Of a DNA stretch of 64,000 bases, positions 47,433 to 56,147 are shown one piece after another. Source of the DNA: Streptomyces katrae (GTDB lineage: Bacteria; Actinomycetota; Actinomycetes; Streptomycetales; Streptomycetaceae). Every line of letters begins with the position of its first letter. The stretch's first letter is position 1. Both the position numbers and the translations under genes were made by a program. Where the stretch lies: contig NZ_JNZY01000002.1 of NCBI RefSeq assembly GCF_000717655.1, positions 496,001-560,000 of the forward strand. The letters are read 5' to 3'. Below the pieces are notes generated by a model, which saw only the letters and a program-made list of their open reading frames with translations, did not search any database and had not been told where the DNA came from.

Positions 47433-47537
47433 GCGGGGGAAGGTATCCCATCGGGCGGCGGAACCGGGCGGCGGTATCGTCGGGGGGCGCCCAGCAGGGC
47501 CTTCGTGCCCGGAGAACCCCCGTACCAGGAGAACCGC

Positions 47538-47969
47538 ATGTCCGCGTCGCAGTCCGCCGCCCGCCGTACCGTGCTCAAGGGCGCCGCCGCGATCGTCGGG
47601 GCCGTCGGCGGAGGGACGGCGCTCGCGGCCTGCTCCACCGAGGGCAACAGCGGCTCCGGCTCCCCGGCGGTACCGGCCGCCCCGGTGGAGCTCGGCGCCG
47701 CGTCCGAGGTCCCGGTCGGCGGGTCGAAGCTGTTCCGGAAGGAGAAGGTGGTCGTCAGCTGCCCGGCGGAGGGCCAGTACAAGGCGTTCAGCGCCCAGTG
47801 CACGCACGCCGGCTGCGTCCTCGACAAGATCGTCGAGGGCGAGGGCAACTGCCCCTGCCACGGCAGCCGCTTCGACGTGACGACCGGCAAGGTGCTGCGC
47901 GGCCCGGCCGCCGACCCGCTGCCCGCCGTGCCCGTCAAGGCCGAGGGCGGCAAGCTCGTCGCGGGCTGA
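47538..47969 (+). CDS. Rieske 2Fe-2S lipoprotein
   Basis: A 143-residue exported iron-sulfur protein. The N-terminus has a twin-arginine motif (ARRTVLKG, about 8-15), a hydrophobic stretch and lipobox LAAC (Cys about 32), so it is probably a Tat-exported lipoprotein. Rieske cluster ligands are CTHAGC (about 91-96) and CPCHGSRF (about 108-115). It would pass electrons at the outer membrane face; partner unknown. ATG 47538 follows CCAGGAG. Confidence 0.92.
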   Translation: MSASQSAARRTVLKGAAAIVGAVGGGTALAACSTEGNSGSGSPAVPAAPVELGAASEVPVGGSKLFRKEKVVVSCPAEGQYKAFSAQCTHAGCVLDKIVEGEGNCPCHGSRFDVTTGKVLRGPAADPLPAVPVKAEGGKLVAG

Positions 47970-47982
47970 GCCAAAGACCCCC

Positions 47983-48939
47983 CTAGGCCCAGTCCCAGGC
48001 GATCCCCAGCAGCCCGCGTCGCACCCCCGGCTCCACGAGGTGCACGGCCCGGTGGCGGCCGCTCGGCGTCAGGTCCGCCAGCCCGCTGCGCGGCGCCCCC
48101 GGTCCGGACCGGCTGAACCGCCGGCAGCGCACCGGCAGGGCCGCCTCGTCGAAGCGGACCTGGAGCACGTACTGCCCGCCGCTGTAGCTGAACCCGCGGA
48201 CGTACTCGGTGCAGCGGCCGCCGGTCCCGTCCTCGAAGCCGTACCCGAAGACGTACGTGTCCCCGGCGCGCAGCCGGGCGTCGAAGAGGAGCTCGGCGAC
48301 CAGCACCTCGGCCTCCCGGTGCCAGCGGACGCGTCCGGTCCGGCAGTTCTCGTCCGCCCGGACGCGGACCCTGGCCGGGTCGCAGCCGGGGTCGCCGTGG
48401 TGGACGGCGAGGTACCGGTCGACCCCGTCGCGGTGGGCCCGTACGACGTGCTGCGACTCGCGGCCCAGCAGCTCGCCGCCCGCCCCGATCCGTACCCGCT
48501 CGTGGTGGCCGACGGTGTGCAGGCCGCCGTCGGCGGGCAGTTCCAGGCCGGCCAGCAGCCCTTCCACGGCCGCGCCGACGCTGACCAGGGCCCGGTACGA
48601 GCGGGCCGGCGGGCGCATCGCCCCGGGGCCGGTGCCGTCCGGTGCGGCCAGCAGCCGCAGCAGGGTGCCCTCGGGCAGTTCCAGGATCTGCTCCAGGGCC
48701 CGTACGGCCTTCAGGGACTCGGGGCGGCTCGGCCGGCGGGCGCCCTGCTGCCAGTAACTGAGGCTGGTCACGCCGAGTTTGATGCCGCGGGCCGCGAGGC
48801 GGTGCTGGACGCGGTGCAGGGGGAGGCCGCGGGCGGTGAGGGCGGCGCGCAGCGCGAGATGGAAGGGGCCGGCGCGCAGCAGCTGCCCCAGCTCCTGGGC
48901 ATCCCCTCGTGCGCTTTCCCGCGTTCTCTCCCCGGTCAC
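47983..48939 (-). CDS. Helix-turn-helix (XRE-like) regulator
   Basis: A 318-residue protein. A helix-turn-helix region lies at about 24-90 (ARGIKLGVTSLSYWQQGARRP has the recognition-helix look), while the C-terminal 200 residues form an unassigned beta-rich domain with several His/Cys. GTG 48939 is preferred because GGAGGA stands 3 bases upstream; the ATG at 48957 has no site. Upstream repeats (GTTCACA type) suggest autoregulation. It faces the Rieske gene at its 3' end with a 13-base gap. Confidence 0.8.
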   Translation of the reverse strand: MTGERTRESARGDAQELGQLLRAGPFHLALRAALTARGLPLHRVQHRLAARGIKLGVTSLSYWQQGARRPSRPESLKAVRALEQILELPEGTLLRLLAAPDGTGPGAMRPPARSYRALVSVGAAVEGLLAGLELPADGGLHTVGHHERVRIGAGGELLGRESQHVVRAHRDGVDRYLAVHHGDPGCDPARVRVRADENCRTGRVRWHREAEVLVAELLFDARLRAGDTYVFGYGFEDGTGGRCTEYVRGFSYSGGQYVLQVRFDEAALPVRCRRFSRSGPGAPRSGLADLTPSGRHRAVHLVEPGVRRGLLGIAWDWA

Positions 48940-48948
48940 GGCTCCTCC

Positions 48949-49056
48949 TGTGAACATTCACGCACGGTGGGGCGGGAGGGCTCGCGGGTGGCAGCCGGGG
49001 TCCAGGTGAAAGGACGACAGTCGTTCACACTGCGATCCCGCCGTTCACACTGCAAT
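48949..49056. promoter_or_regulatory. Repeated GTTCACA operator-like sites between HTH and peptidase genes
   Basis: GTTCACACTGCGAT and GTTCACACTGCAAT start at 49023 and 49043, a 20-bp direct repeat with one mismatch; the inverted half-site TGTGAAC at 48949-48955 lies within the palindrome GTGAACATTCAC (48950-48961) next to the HTH gene start. On the minus strand TTGCAG (49054-49049), 17 bases, CAGTGT (49031-49026) could be the HTH promoter and overlaps the repeats. Confidence 0.5.
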
Positions 49057-49187
49057 GTCACCGCGTATTGAAGCCTGTTGACCTGGTCGCGACAACACCC
49101 TGATGCTCGGCGCAGCGTCCGGACGTGCTCCTCCATCCCCAGCCTCCCCGGCCCCACCCGGGGAGATCCCCACACGGGAGGAACGCG

Positions 49188-49799
49188 ATGCGCAACCGAA
49201 ACCGGCGGCGGCTTTCCCTGGCCGCCGTCCTCACCGCCGTGCTCTTCACCCTGCCCACCGGTACCGCCACCGCCGTCGGTGCCGGTGCGGGCACCGAAGC
49301 CGGCACCGGCTCCGCCCTGGCGTACAAGCGCCTGGACATCACCATGCAGGCCCAGCAGAAGACCAACTGGTGCTGGGCCGCGAGCGGCAACACCATCGCC
49401 ACCTGGTTCGGCCGCAACCACACCCAGAACCAGTTCTGCAACGCCGCCTTCAACCGTCAGCAGGGCTACGACTGCCCCAACAACCAGGCCACCCTCGGCA
49501 ACGTCCAGACCGCCCTGAACTGGACCGGCATCAACTCCGGCTCGTACGTGAACGGCTGGCTCCGCTACACCACCGTGCAGAGCGAGATCGACGCGAACCG
49601 GCCGGTCGAGACCCGGATCCAGTGGTCCAACGGCGGCGGCCACATGCACGTCATCTACGGCTACGACACCGCCAACAGCTGGGTCTACTGGGGCGATCCG
49701 TGGCCGTCCAGCGACCGCTACAACTGGGCCTCGCACGCCTGGTACGTCGACAACAGCACCTTCTCCTGGACCCACTCGCTCTACCGGATCGGGGCGTGA
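49188..49799 (+). CDS. Secreted papain-like cysteine peptidase
   Basis: A 203-residue exported peptidase. Signal peptide at about 1-30, with a predicted cut after TATA. The catalytic site QQKTNWCWAASG (Gln and Cys, about 54-65) resembles the C39/C70 papain-like group; the catalytic His is in GHMHVIYGYD (about 150-159) and Asp/Asn in YWGDPWP (about 168-174). Further cysteines (FCN, YDCPNN) may form a disulfide. ATG 49188 follows GGGAGG. Stop overlaps the start region of the next gene, so both are probably co-expressed. Confidence 0.88.
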   Translation: MRNRNRRRLSLAAVLTAVLFTLPTGTATAVGAGAGTEAGTGSALAYKRLDITMQAQQKTNWCWAASGNTIATWFGRNHTQNQFCNAAFNRQQGYDCPNNQATLGNVQTALNWTGINSGSYVNGWLRYTTVQSEIDANRPVETRIQWSNGGGHMHVIYGYDTANSWVYWGDPWPSSDRYNWASHAWYVDNSTFSWTHSLYRIGA

Positions 49800-49804
49800 C
49801 CGCC

Positions 49805-50584
49805 ATGTCCAAGCGTGCTTCCGTCGCGGTCCTCACGGCTTCGGCCGTCCTCGTACTGGCCCCGCAGGCCTCGGCGGCACCCGTACCGCAGCCGCAGTCC
49901 GTCACCGCCGAGACCAGGGCCGCGGCCGCGCAGGCGGCCGGCGCCCCCGACACCCTGGCCACGCTCTCCCGCTTCTTCGCCCGCGAGGGCAAGGTCGCGA
50001 GGGATGCGGCCCGGCCGCACATCGAGGGGGAGGCGATACCGGTCAGCTACCTGTCCCCGGACTTCGTGGCGGGCAAGGCCGGGGCGTCCGTGGCCCGGCT
50101 GGAGTTCCTGGCCAGCAAGGCGGTCTCCTCGGACGGGCAGCAGGCCGCGCTGTGGACCGCCCGGACCGGGGCGGGGTGGCAGGTCGTGAACATCGCCACC
50201 GGCGACGACGAATTCCGCTACGCGCAGATGGGCGCCGCGAAGCTGCCGGGCGGGACGGTGTTCCGGGAACCGCAGATCGACGCGTGGTACGTGGCCCAGG
50301 GCGGCCGGGTGCTGCCGCTGGACGAGGAGGCGGAGCGTGCCGTCGGGGCGGGGGGTACCAGCCTTGCCGCGTACCGGTCACGGGTGACGCGGGCGTACGG
50401 GGACAAGCTGCCGGGGTCGGCGTATGCGGAGGGGGGCATGGCCGGGGGGTACTCGGCTGCCGCCGATGATCCGGGCACGCCGGTGGCGGCCGGGGCCGTC
50501 GCCGGTGGGCTGGCGCTGGGGGCGCTCGGGGTTGTCGCCGTGCGGCGGGCGCGCCGGGCGCGCCGGGACCGCGTGGTCGTCTGA
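49805..50584 (+). CDS. Secreted/membrane-anchored protein, function unknown
   Basis: A 259-residue protein with signal peptide (about 1-26, cut after ASA), an unassigned extracytoplasmic domain (about 30-220) and a C-terminal membrane helix followed by [10 protein letters not shown]. It starts 5 bases after the peptidase stop; an alternative GTG at 49796 overlaps that stop (GTGA). Coupling suggests it is a partner or inhibitor of the peptidase, which I infer from position only. Confidence 0.75.
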   Translation: MSKRASVAVLTASAVLVLAPQASAAPVPQPQSVTAETRAAAAQAAGAPDTLATLSRFFAREGKVARDAARPHIEGEAIPVSYLSPDFVAGKAGASVARLEFLASKAVSSDGQQAALWTARTGAGWQVVNIATGDDEFRYAQMGAAKLPGGTVFREPQIDAWYVAQGGRVLPLDEEAERAVGAGGTSLAAYRSRVTRAYGDKLPGSAYAEGGMAGGYSAAADDPGTPVAAGAVAGGLALGALGVVAVRRARRARRDRVVV

Positions 50585-50711
50585 CCCGTCCGGTTCGCGC
50601 CCGCCGGGGCGCAGCCGGCAGGACCCGGGCGGCCCGTCGGCCGTCCGGGCCCTGCGGGTGGCTGCTCCCCGCCCCGCCCTTCTCCCGGTCCCCGGGCCCT
50701 TCCCGGCCGGC

Positions 50712-50855
50712 CCTCAAACGCCGGGCCGGCCGGGAAGACCCGGGGCTGCGCCCCGGGCCCCGTGCGGGTGCGGCGCCGTTGCCGGGCGCTGCCCCCGCGC
50801 CCCCGCGCCTCGAACGCCGGGGGCTGGATTTCGCCCCCGGCACCTCGAACGCCGA
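50712..50855. repeat. REP-like palindromic intergenic element
   Basis: The 341-base gap at 50585-50925 holds three copies of CCTCRAACGCCGR (50712-50724, 50808-50820, 50843-50855), an 8-bp hairpin CCCGGGGC/GCCCCGGG (50739-50757) and a 9-bp hairpin GCCGGGGGC-TGGATTTC-GCCCCCGGC (50816-50841). The last is a form I recall as recurring between Streptomyces genes. It may also end transcripts of the peptidase pair. Confidence 0.7.
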
Positions 50856-50895
50856 CGGGGCCGGGTGGGGCTGGGGCGGGCACGGGGTACGGGGG

Positions 50896-50918
50896 TTGTC
50901 GGTGGGCGGAAGTAGGGT
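50896..50918 (+). promoter_or_regulatory. PafBC-type DNA-damage promoter of uvrC
   Basis: TTGTCGGTG at 50896-50904, exactly 8 bases, TAGGGT at 50913-50918: a perfect match to TTGTCRGTG-N8-TANNNT. The -10 ends 7 bases before the uvrC ATG, predicting a leaderless transcript. Confidence 0.8.
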
Positions 50919-50925
50919 GGTTGGC

Positions 50926-52962
50926 ATGGCCGACCCTTCCAGCTACCGTCCCGCGCCGGGGCAGATTCCCGACTCCCCGGGCGTCTACCGATTCCGCGAC
51001 GAGCACCGCCGGGTGATCTACGTCGGGAAGGCCAAGAGCCTGCGGCAGCGGCTGGCCAACTACTTCCAGGACATCGCGGGGCTGCATCCCCGTACCGCCA
51101 CCATGGTGACCACGGCCGCCTCCGTCGAGTGGACCGTCGTCTCCACCGAGGTCGAGGCGCTGCAGCTCGAGTACTCCTGGATCAAGGAGTACGACCCCCG
51201 GTTCAACGTCAAGTACCGCGACGACAAGAGCTACCCCTCCCTCGCCGTGACGATGAACGAGCAGTATCCGAGGGTCCAGGTCATGCGCGGGCCCAAGAAG
51301 AAGGGCGTGCGGTACTTCGGACCTTATGGGCATGCCTGGGCGATTCGCGAGACCGTCGATCTCATGCTGAGGGTGTTCCCCGTCCGGACCTGCTCCGCCG
51401 GGGTGTTCAAGCGGTCCGCCCAGATCGGCCGGCCCTGTCTGCTCGGCTACATCGGCAAGTGCTCCGCGCCCTGCGTCGGCCGGGTCACCCCCGAGGAGCA
51501 CCGCGAACTCGCCGAGGATTTCTGCGACTTCATGGCCGGACGGACCGGGACGTACCTCTCCCGGCTCGAGCGGGAGATGCACGAGGCCGCCGAGGAGATG
51601 GAGTACGAGAAGGCCGCCCGGCTGCGCGACGACATAGGGGCGCTGCGCCGGGCCATGGAGAAGAACGCCGTCGTCCTCGCCGACGCCACGGATGCCGACC
51701 TCATCGCCGTCGCCGAGGACGAGCTGGAGGCGGCCCTGCAGATCTTCCACGTACGCGGCGGCCGGGTCCGCGGCCAGCGCGGCTGGGTCACCGACAAGGT
51801 GGAGGCCGTCGACACCGCGGGGCTCGTCGAGCACGCCCTCCAGCAGCTCTACGGGGAGGAGAGCGGCGAGGCCGTCCCCAAGGAGGTGCTCGTCCCGGCG
51901 CTGCCCGAGGACGCGCCCGCGCTGGGCGAGTGGCTCGCGGAGCGGCGCGGGTCGCAGGTCAGCCTGCGCATCCCGCAGCGCGGGGACAAGAAGGCGCTGA
52001 TGGAGACCGTCCACCGCAACGCGCAGCAGTCCCTGGCCCTGCACAAGACCAAGCGCGCCAGCGACCTCACCACCCGTTCCCGGGCCCTGGAGGAGATCGC
52101 CGAGGCCCTCGAGCTGGACAGCGCGCCGCTGCGCATCGAGTGCTTCGACATCTCGCACCTCCAGGGCGACGACGTGGTGGCCTCGATGGTCGTCTTCGAG
52201 GACGGGCTGGCCAGGAAGGCCGAGTACCGGCGCTTCGCGATCAAATCCTTCGAGGGGCAGGACGACGTCCGGTCCATGCACGAGGTGGTCTCGCGGCGCT
52301 TCCGCCGCTACCTCCAGGAGAAGCTGAAGACGGGGGAGTGGTCCCCGGAGGACGGGGAGGACCCCCTCGCCGAGGACGACGGGCGGCCCAAGCGCTTCGC
52401 GTACCCGCCCCAGCTCGTCGTGGTCGACGGCGGGCAGCCGCAGGTGGCCGCCGCCAAGCGGGCGCTGGAGGAGCTCGGCATCGACGACGTGGCCGTGTGC
52501 GGGCTGGCCAAGCGCCTGGAGGAGGTCTGGCTGCCCGGCGAGGACGACCCGGTCGTGCTGCCCCGCACCAGCGAGGGGCTCTACCTGCTCCAGCGGGTAC
52601 GTGACGAAGCCCACCGGTTCGCCATCCAGTACCAGCGGAACAAGCGCGGAAAACGGCTCAAGGCGGGTCCGCTCGACGAGGTGCCCGGACTCGGGGAAAG
52701 CCGCAGGCAGGCCCTGGTCAAGCACTTCGGTTCGGTGAAGAAGCTGAGACAGGCGACAATCGACCAGATCTGCGAGGTGCCGGGCATAGGCCGCAAGACG
52801 GCCGAGACCGTGGCCGCGGCGCTCGCCCGGTCGGTTCCCGCCGGTCCTGCCGTCAACACGGCGACAGGAGAGATCATTGAGGATGAGACCCCGCCCCCGC
52901 GGGTGGGGGCACCTCCCAGCGGCAGCTGGGGGACATCGTCCGAACGGGGGACCGAGCAATGA
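50926..52962 (+). CDS. uvrC: Excinuclease ABC subunit C
   Basis: A 678-residue dual-incision nuclease of nucleotide excision repair. The GIY-YIG domain (about 14-95, GVYRFRD...VIYVGK) makes the 3' cut; a UVR motif at about 207-242 contacts UvrB; the RNase H-like domain (about 375-540, [10 protein letters not shown] and VVDGGQPQ with acidic residues) makes the 5' cut; helix-hairpin-helix repeats lie at about 585-650. The last 20 or so residues are encoded by a palindromic repeat element and look like a recent extension. ATG 50926 overlaps the leaderless promoter. The stop shares bases with the rapZ start (ATGA). Confidence 0.97.
   Translation: MADPSSYRPAPGQIPDSPGVYRFRDEHRRVIYVGKAKSLRQRLANYFQDIAGLHPRTATMVTTAASVEWTVVSTEVEALQLEYSWIKEYDPRFNVKYRDDKSYPSLAVTMNEQYPRVQVMRGPKKKGVRYFGPYGHAWAIRETVDLMLRVFPVRTCSAGVFKRSAQIGRPCLLGYIGKCSAPCVGRVTPEEHRELAEDFCDFMAGRTGTYLSRLEREMHEAAEEMEYEKAARLRDDIGALRRAMEKNAVVLADATDADLIAVAEDELEAALQIFHVRGGRVRGQRGWVTDKVEAVDTAGLVEHALQQLYGEESGEAVPKEVLVPALPEDAPALGEWLAERRGSQVSLRIPQRGDKKALMETVHRNAQQSLALHKTKRASDLTTRSRALEEIAEALELDSAPLRIECFDISHLQGDDVVASMVVFEDGLARKAEYRRFAIKSFEGQDDVRSMHEVVSRRFRRYLQEKLKTGEWSPEDGEDPLAEDDGRPKRFAYPPQLVVVDGGQPQVAAAKRALEELGIDDVAVCGLAKRLEEVWLPGEDDPVVLPRTSEGLYLLQRVRDEAHRFAIQYQRNKRGKRLKAGPLDEVPGLGESRRQALVKHFGSVKKLRQATIDQICEVPGIGRKTAETVAAALARSVPAGPAVNTATGEIIEDETPPPRVGAPPSGSWGTSSERGTEQ
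52893..52932. repeat. REP-like double hairpin inside the 3' end of uvrC
   Basis: GCCCCC/GGGGGC (52893-52898 with 52905-52910) and CTCCCAGC/GCTGGGGG (52913-52920 with 52925-52932) form two adjacent stems with small loops. The GGTGGGGGCACCTCCC core is a common Streptomyces repeat as I recall it. Here it codes for the final residues of UvrC, 30-70 bases before rapZ. Confidence 0.7.
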
Positions 52963-53942
52963 CCGAGCGCGAGACCGAGCAGACGACCGACGAGATGACC
53001 GACCACACGACCGAGCACGACCGAGACGGAGCACAGGTGAGCACGGGCACGACAGCGGAGCCCGGAGATACCGCCGAGGCGGCCATCCCCGAGCTGGTGA
53101 TCATCTCCGGGATGTCCGGGGCCGGCCGCAGTACGGCGGCCAAGTGTCTGGAGGACCTCGGCTGGTTCGTCGTCGACAACCTCCCGCCGGCCCTGATCCC
53201 CACCATGGTGGAGCTCGGTGCCCGCTCGCAGGGCAACGTGGCGCGCATCGCCGTCGTCGTCGACGTCCGCGGCCGGCAGTTCTTCGACGCCCTGCGCGAA
53301 TCCCTCGCCGACCTCGACAGCAAGGGCGTCACCCGGCGCATCGTCTTCCTGGAGTCCTCCGACGACGCGCTGGTCCGCCGTTTCGAGTCGGTCCGCCGTC
53401 CCCACCCCCTTCAGGGCGACGGCCGCATCACCGACGGCATCGCCGCCGAGCGCGACCTGCTGCGCGAGCTGCGCGGCGACGCCGACCTGGTCATCGACAC
53501 CTCCAGCCTGAACGTGCACGAGCTGCGCGCCAAGATGGACGCCCAGTTCGCGGGCGACGAGGAGCCCGAGCTGCGGGCGACCGTCATGTCCTTCGGCTAC
53601 AAGTACGGCCTCCCCGTCGACGCCGACCTCGTCGTCGACTGCCGCTTCATCCCGAACCCGCACTGGGTCCCCGAGCTGCGGCCGTTCACCGGCCTCAACC
53701 CGGAGGTGTCGGGCTACGTCTTCAGCCAGCCCGGCGCCAAGGAGTTCCTCGACCGCTACACCGAGCTGCTCCAGCTCATCGCCACCGGCTACCGCCGCGA
53801 GGGCAAGCGCTACGTGACCATCGCGGTCGGCTGCACCGGCGGCAAGCACCGCAGTGTGGCCATGTCCGAGAAGCTCGCTGCCCGCCTCGCCTCCGAGGGA
53901 GTCGAGACCGTCGTAGTCCACCGGGACATGGGGCGCGAGTGA
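52959..53942 (+). CDS. rapZ: RapZ family RNase adapter / nucleotide-binding protein
   Basis: A 327-residue P-loop protein. The first 44 residues are acidic and Thr-rich. Walker A is GMSGAGRST (about 51-59) with Arg for the usual Lys, as known in actinobacteria; [26 protein letters not shown] (about 289-305) and the C-terminal domain are family hallmarks. In E. coli RapZ guides RNase E to a small RNA; its role in Streptomyces is unsettled. ATG 52959 overlaps the uvrC stop by ATGA; GTG 53038 is an alternative. Part of the uvrC-rapZ-yvcK-whiA operon. Confidence 0.93.
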   Translation: MTERETEQTTDEMTDHTTEHDRDGAQVSTGTTAEPGDTAEAAIPELVIISGMSGAGRSTAAKCLEDLGWFVVDNLPPALIPTMVELGARSQGNVARIAVVVDVRGRQFFDALRESLADLDSKGVTRRIVFLESSDDALVRRFESVRRPHPLQGDGRITDGIAAERDLLRELRGDADLVIDTSSLNVHELRAKMDAQFAGDEEPELRATVMSFGYKYGLPVDADLVVDCRFIPNPHWVPELRPFTGLNPEVSGYVFSQPGAKEFLDRYTELLQLIATGYRREGKRYVTIAVGCTGGKHRSVAMSEKLAARLASEGVETVVVHRDMGRE

Positions 53943-55009
53943 CCGGACGCACCCTGCGGCTGCGCCGCCTGCGCCGCCTCACCTCGGGGCGGGGCGAGGA
54001 CGGCGCGGGACGCACCGGGCTGCGCCGCGGCGCAGCCCCCAAGGTGGTCGCACCCAAGGTCGTCGCGCTCGGCGGCGGCATGGGCCTGTCGGCCTCCCTG
54101 GCAGCCCTGCGCCGGATCACCGGCGAGCTCACGGCCGTGGTCACGGTCGCCGACGACGGCGGCTCCAGCGGCCGCCTCCGCGAGGAGCTCGGCGTGCTGC
54201 CGCCCGGCGACCTGCGCAAGGCGCTGGCCGCGCTGTGCGGGGACGACGACTGGGGCCAGACCTGGGCCCGTGTGATCCAGCACCGCTTCCAGTCGGCCGG
54301 CGCCCTGCACGAGCACGCGGTCGGCAATCTGCTGATCGTGGCCCTGTGGGAGCAGCTCGGCGACCCCGTCCAGGCGCTCGACCTGGTCGGGAAGCTGCTG
54401 GGCGCGCAGGGCCGGGTGCTGCCGATGTCGGCGGTGCCGCTGGAGCTCCAGGCCCTCGTGCGCGGCCACGACCAGACCCGCCCGGGCGAGGTCGACACCG
54501 TCCGGGGGCAGGCCACGGTGGCCACCACCCCCGGCGAGGTGCTCTCCGTACAGGTCGTGCCCGGCGATCCGCCGGCCGTACCGGAGGCCGTTGCCGCGGT
54601 CCTGGACGCCGACTGGGTGGTGCTCGGTCCGGGGTCCTGGTTCTCCTCCGTGATCCCGCACCTGCTGGTGCCGGAGCTGCTCGACGCGCTGATCGAGACG
54701 AAGGCCCGGCGGGTCCTCTCGCTGAACCTCGCGCCGCAGCCCGGTGAAACAGAGGGCTTCTCTCCGCAGCGTCATTTGGAGGTTTTGGCCCGACACGCCC
54801 CTAAACTCGCCCTGGACGTGGTGCTGGCCGACGAGGCCGCCGTGCCCGACCGCGAGTCCCTCGCCGATGCCGCAAAACGGTTCGGTGCCGCGGTCGAGCT
54901 GGCGCCGGTGGCCAGGCAAGACGGCTCTCCGAAGCATGACCCGGAGCTGCTCGCCGCCGCGTACGACCGTATTTTTCGGATGCATGGAAGGATCGGCCCA
55001 TGGCGATGA
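53939..55009 (+). CDS. yvcK: YvcK family gluconeogenesis/cell-shape factor
   Basis: A 356-residue protein of the CofD/UPF0052 fold that binds UDP-GlcNAc in studied members. The glycine-rich [14 protein letters not shown] (about 44-57), [11 protein letters not shown] (about 73-83) and PPGDLRKAL are typical. Its N-terminus has a basic stretch and a tandem APKVV repeat. GTG 53939 overlaps the rapZ stop (GTGA). Ends 10 bases into whiA. In Bacillus it links carbon metabolism to the wall; conserved beside whiA in Gram-positive bacteria. Confidence 0.93.
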   Translation: MTGRTLRLRRLRRLTSGRGEDGAGRTGLRRGAAPKVVAPKVVALGGGMGLSASLAALRRITGELTAVVTVADDGGSSGRLREELGVLPPGDLRKALAALCGDDDWGQTWARVIQHRFQSAGALHEHAVGNLLIVALWEQLGDPVQALDLVGKLLGAQGRVLPMSAVPLELQALVRGHDQTRPGEVDTVRGQATVATTPGEVLSVQVVPGDPPAVPEAVAAVLDADWVVLGPGSWFSSVIPHLLVPELLDALIETKARRVLSLNLAPQPGETEGFSPQRHLEVLARHAPKLALDVVLADEAAVPDRESLADAAKRFGAAVELAPVARQDGSPKHDPELLAAAYDRIFRMHGRIGPWR

Positions 55010-55989
55010 CGCCAGCGGTGAAGGATGAGATCTCCCGGCTCCCCGTCACCCGGACCTGCTGCAGGAAGGCGGAGGTCTCGGCGATTCTTCGGTTCGCGGG
55101 CGGGCTGCACCTGGTGAGCGGACGGATCGTCATCGAGGCGGAGCTGGACACGGGGATCGCTGCCCGGCGCCTGCGCAAGGACATCCTGGAGATCTTCGGC
55201 CATTCCTCGGACCTGGTGGTCATGGCTCCCGGCGGCCTGCGCCGCGGCAGCCGGTACGTCGTCCGGGTCGTGGCCGGCGGCGACCAGCTGGCGCGCCAGA
55301 CGGGCCTCGTGGACGGCCGCGGCCGCCCCATCCGCGGTCTGCCCCCGCAGGTGGTCTCCGGGGCCACCTGTGACGCCGAAGCGGCCTGGCGCGGTGCCTT
55401 CCTGGCCCACGGCTCGCTCACCGAGCCGGGCCGGTCCTCCTCCCTGGAGGTGACCTGCCCCGGTCCGGAGGCCGCCCTGGCCCTGGTGGGCGCCGCCCGC
55501 CGGCTCTCCATCGCCGCCAAGGCGCGCGAGGTGCGCGGCGTGGACCGGGTCGTGGTCCGCGACGGCGACGCGATCGGCGCCCTGCTGACCCGGCTCGGCG
55601 CGCACGAGTCGGTGCTGGCCTGGGAGGAGCGGCGGATGCGGCGCGAGGTGCGCGCCACCGCCAACCGCCTCGCCAACTTCGACGACGCCAACCTGCGCCG
55701 CTCGGCGCGGGCCGCGGTGGCCGCCGGAGCCCGGGTCCAGCGTGCGCTGGAGATCCTCGGCGAGGAAGTCCCGGAGCACCTGGCCGCGGCCGGCCGGCTG
55801 CGCATGGAGCACAAGCAGGCCTCCCTGGAGGAGCTGGGCGCGCTCGCCGACCCGCCGCTGACCAAGGACGCCGTCGCGGGCCGGATCCGCCGCCTGCTGG
55901 CCATGGCCGACAAGCGGGCCCAGGACCTCGGCATTCCGGGCACCGAGTCGAACCTCAGCGAGGAGCTGGCCGACAACATGGTCGGCTAG
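55000..55989 (+). CDS. whiA: Sporulation transcription regulator WhiA
   Basis: A 329-residue regulator needed with WhiB for sporulation septation in Streptomyces. It has the LAGLIDADG-like N-terminal fold (about 1-215; [15 protein letters not shown] and [13 protein letters not shown]) and a C-terminal helix-turn-helix (about 240-329; [21 protein letters not shown]). The sequence is almost as I remember it from S. coelicolor. ATG 55000 follows AGGATCGG and overlaps yvcK by 10 bases. A strong terminator follows. Confidence 0.97.
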   Translation: MAMTPAVKDEISRLPVTRTCCRKAEVSAILRFAGGLHLVSGRIVIEAELDTGIAARRLRKDILEIFGHSSDLVVMAPGGLRRGSRYVVRVVAGGDQLARQTGLVDGRGRPIRGLPPQVVSGATCDAEAAWRGAFLAHGSLTEPGRSSSLEVTCPGPEAALALVGAARRLSIAAKAREVRGVDRVVVRDGDAIGALLTRLGAHESVLAWEERRMRREVRATANRLANFDDANLRRSARAAVAAGARVQRALEILGEEVPEHLAAAGRLRMEHKQASLEELGALADPPLTKDAVAGRIRRLLAMADKRAQDLGIPGTESNLSEELADNMVG

Positions 55990-56026
55990 CCGCGCGGCGT
56001 CCCGTACGCCTCGTCCCGTACGCCGC

Positions 56027-56060
56027 AAGGGGGCCCGCACGTCACACGTGCGGGCCCCTT
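56027..56060 (+). terminator. Terminator of the uvrC-whiA operon
   Basis: AAGGGGGCCCGCACGT (56027-56042) pairs with ACGTGCGGGCCCCTT (56046-56060), 15 bp with one bulged G and a CAC loop, followed by T. Confidence 0.9.
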
Positions 56061-56147
56061 TGAGACACGCCCCATTGACATGAGCATCGCCCGATCGTGA
56101 GCCTGTCGTCCGAACGCTTTCGTGGCAGACGACGCCCAGGGGGGCAC

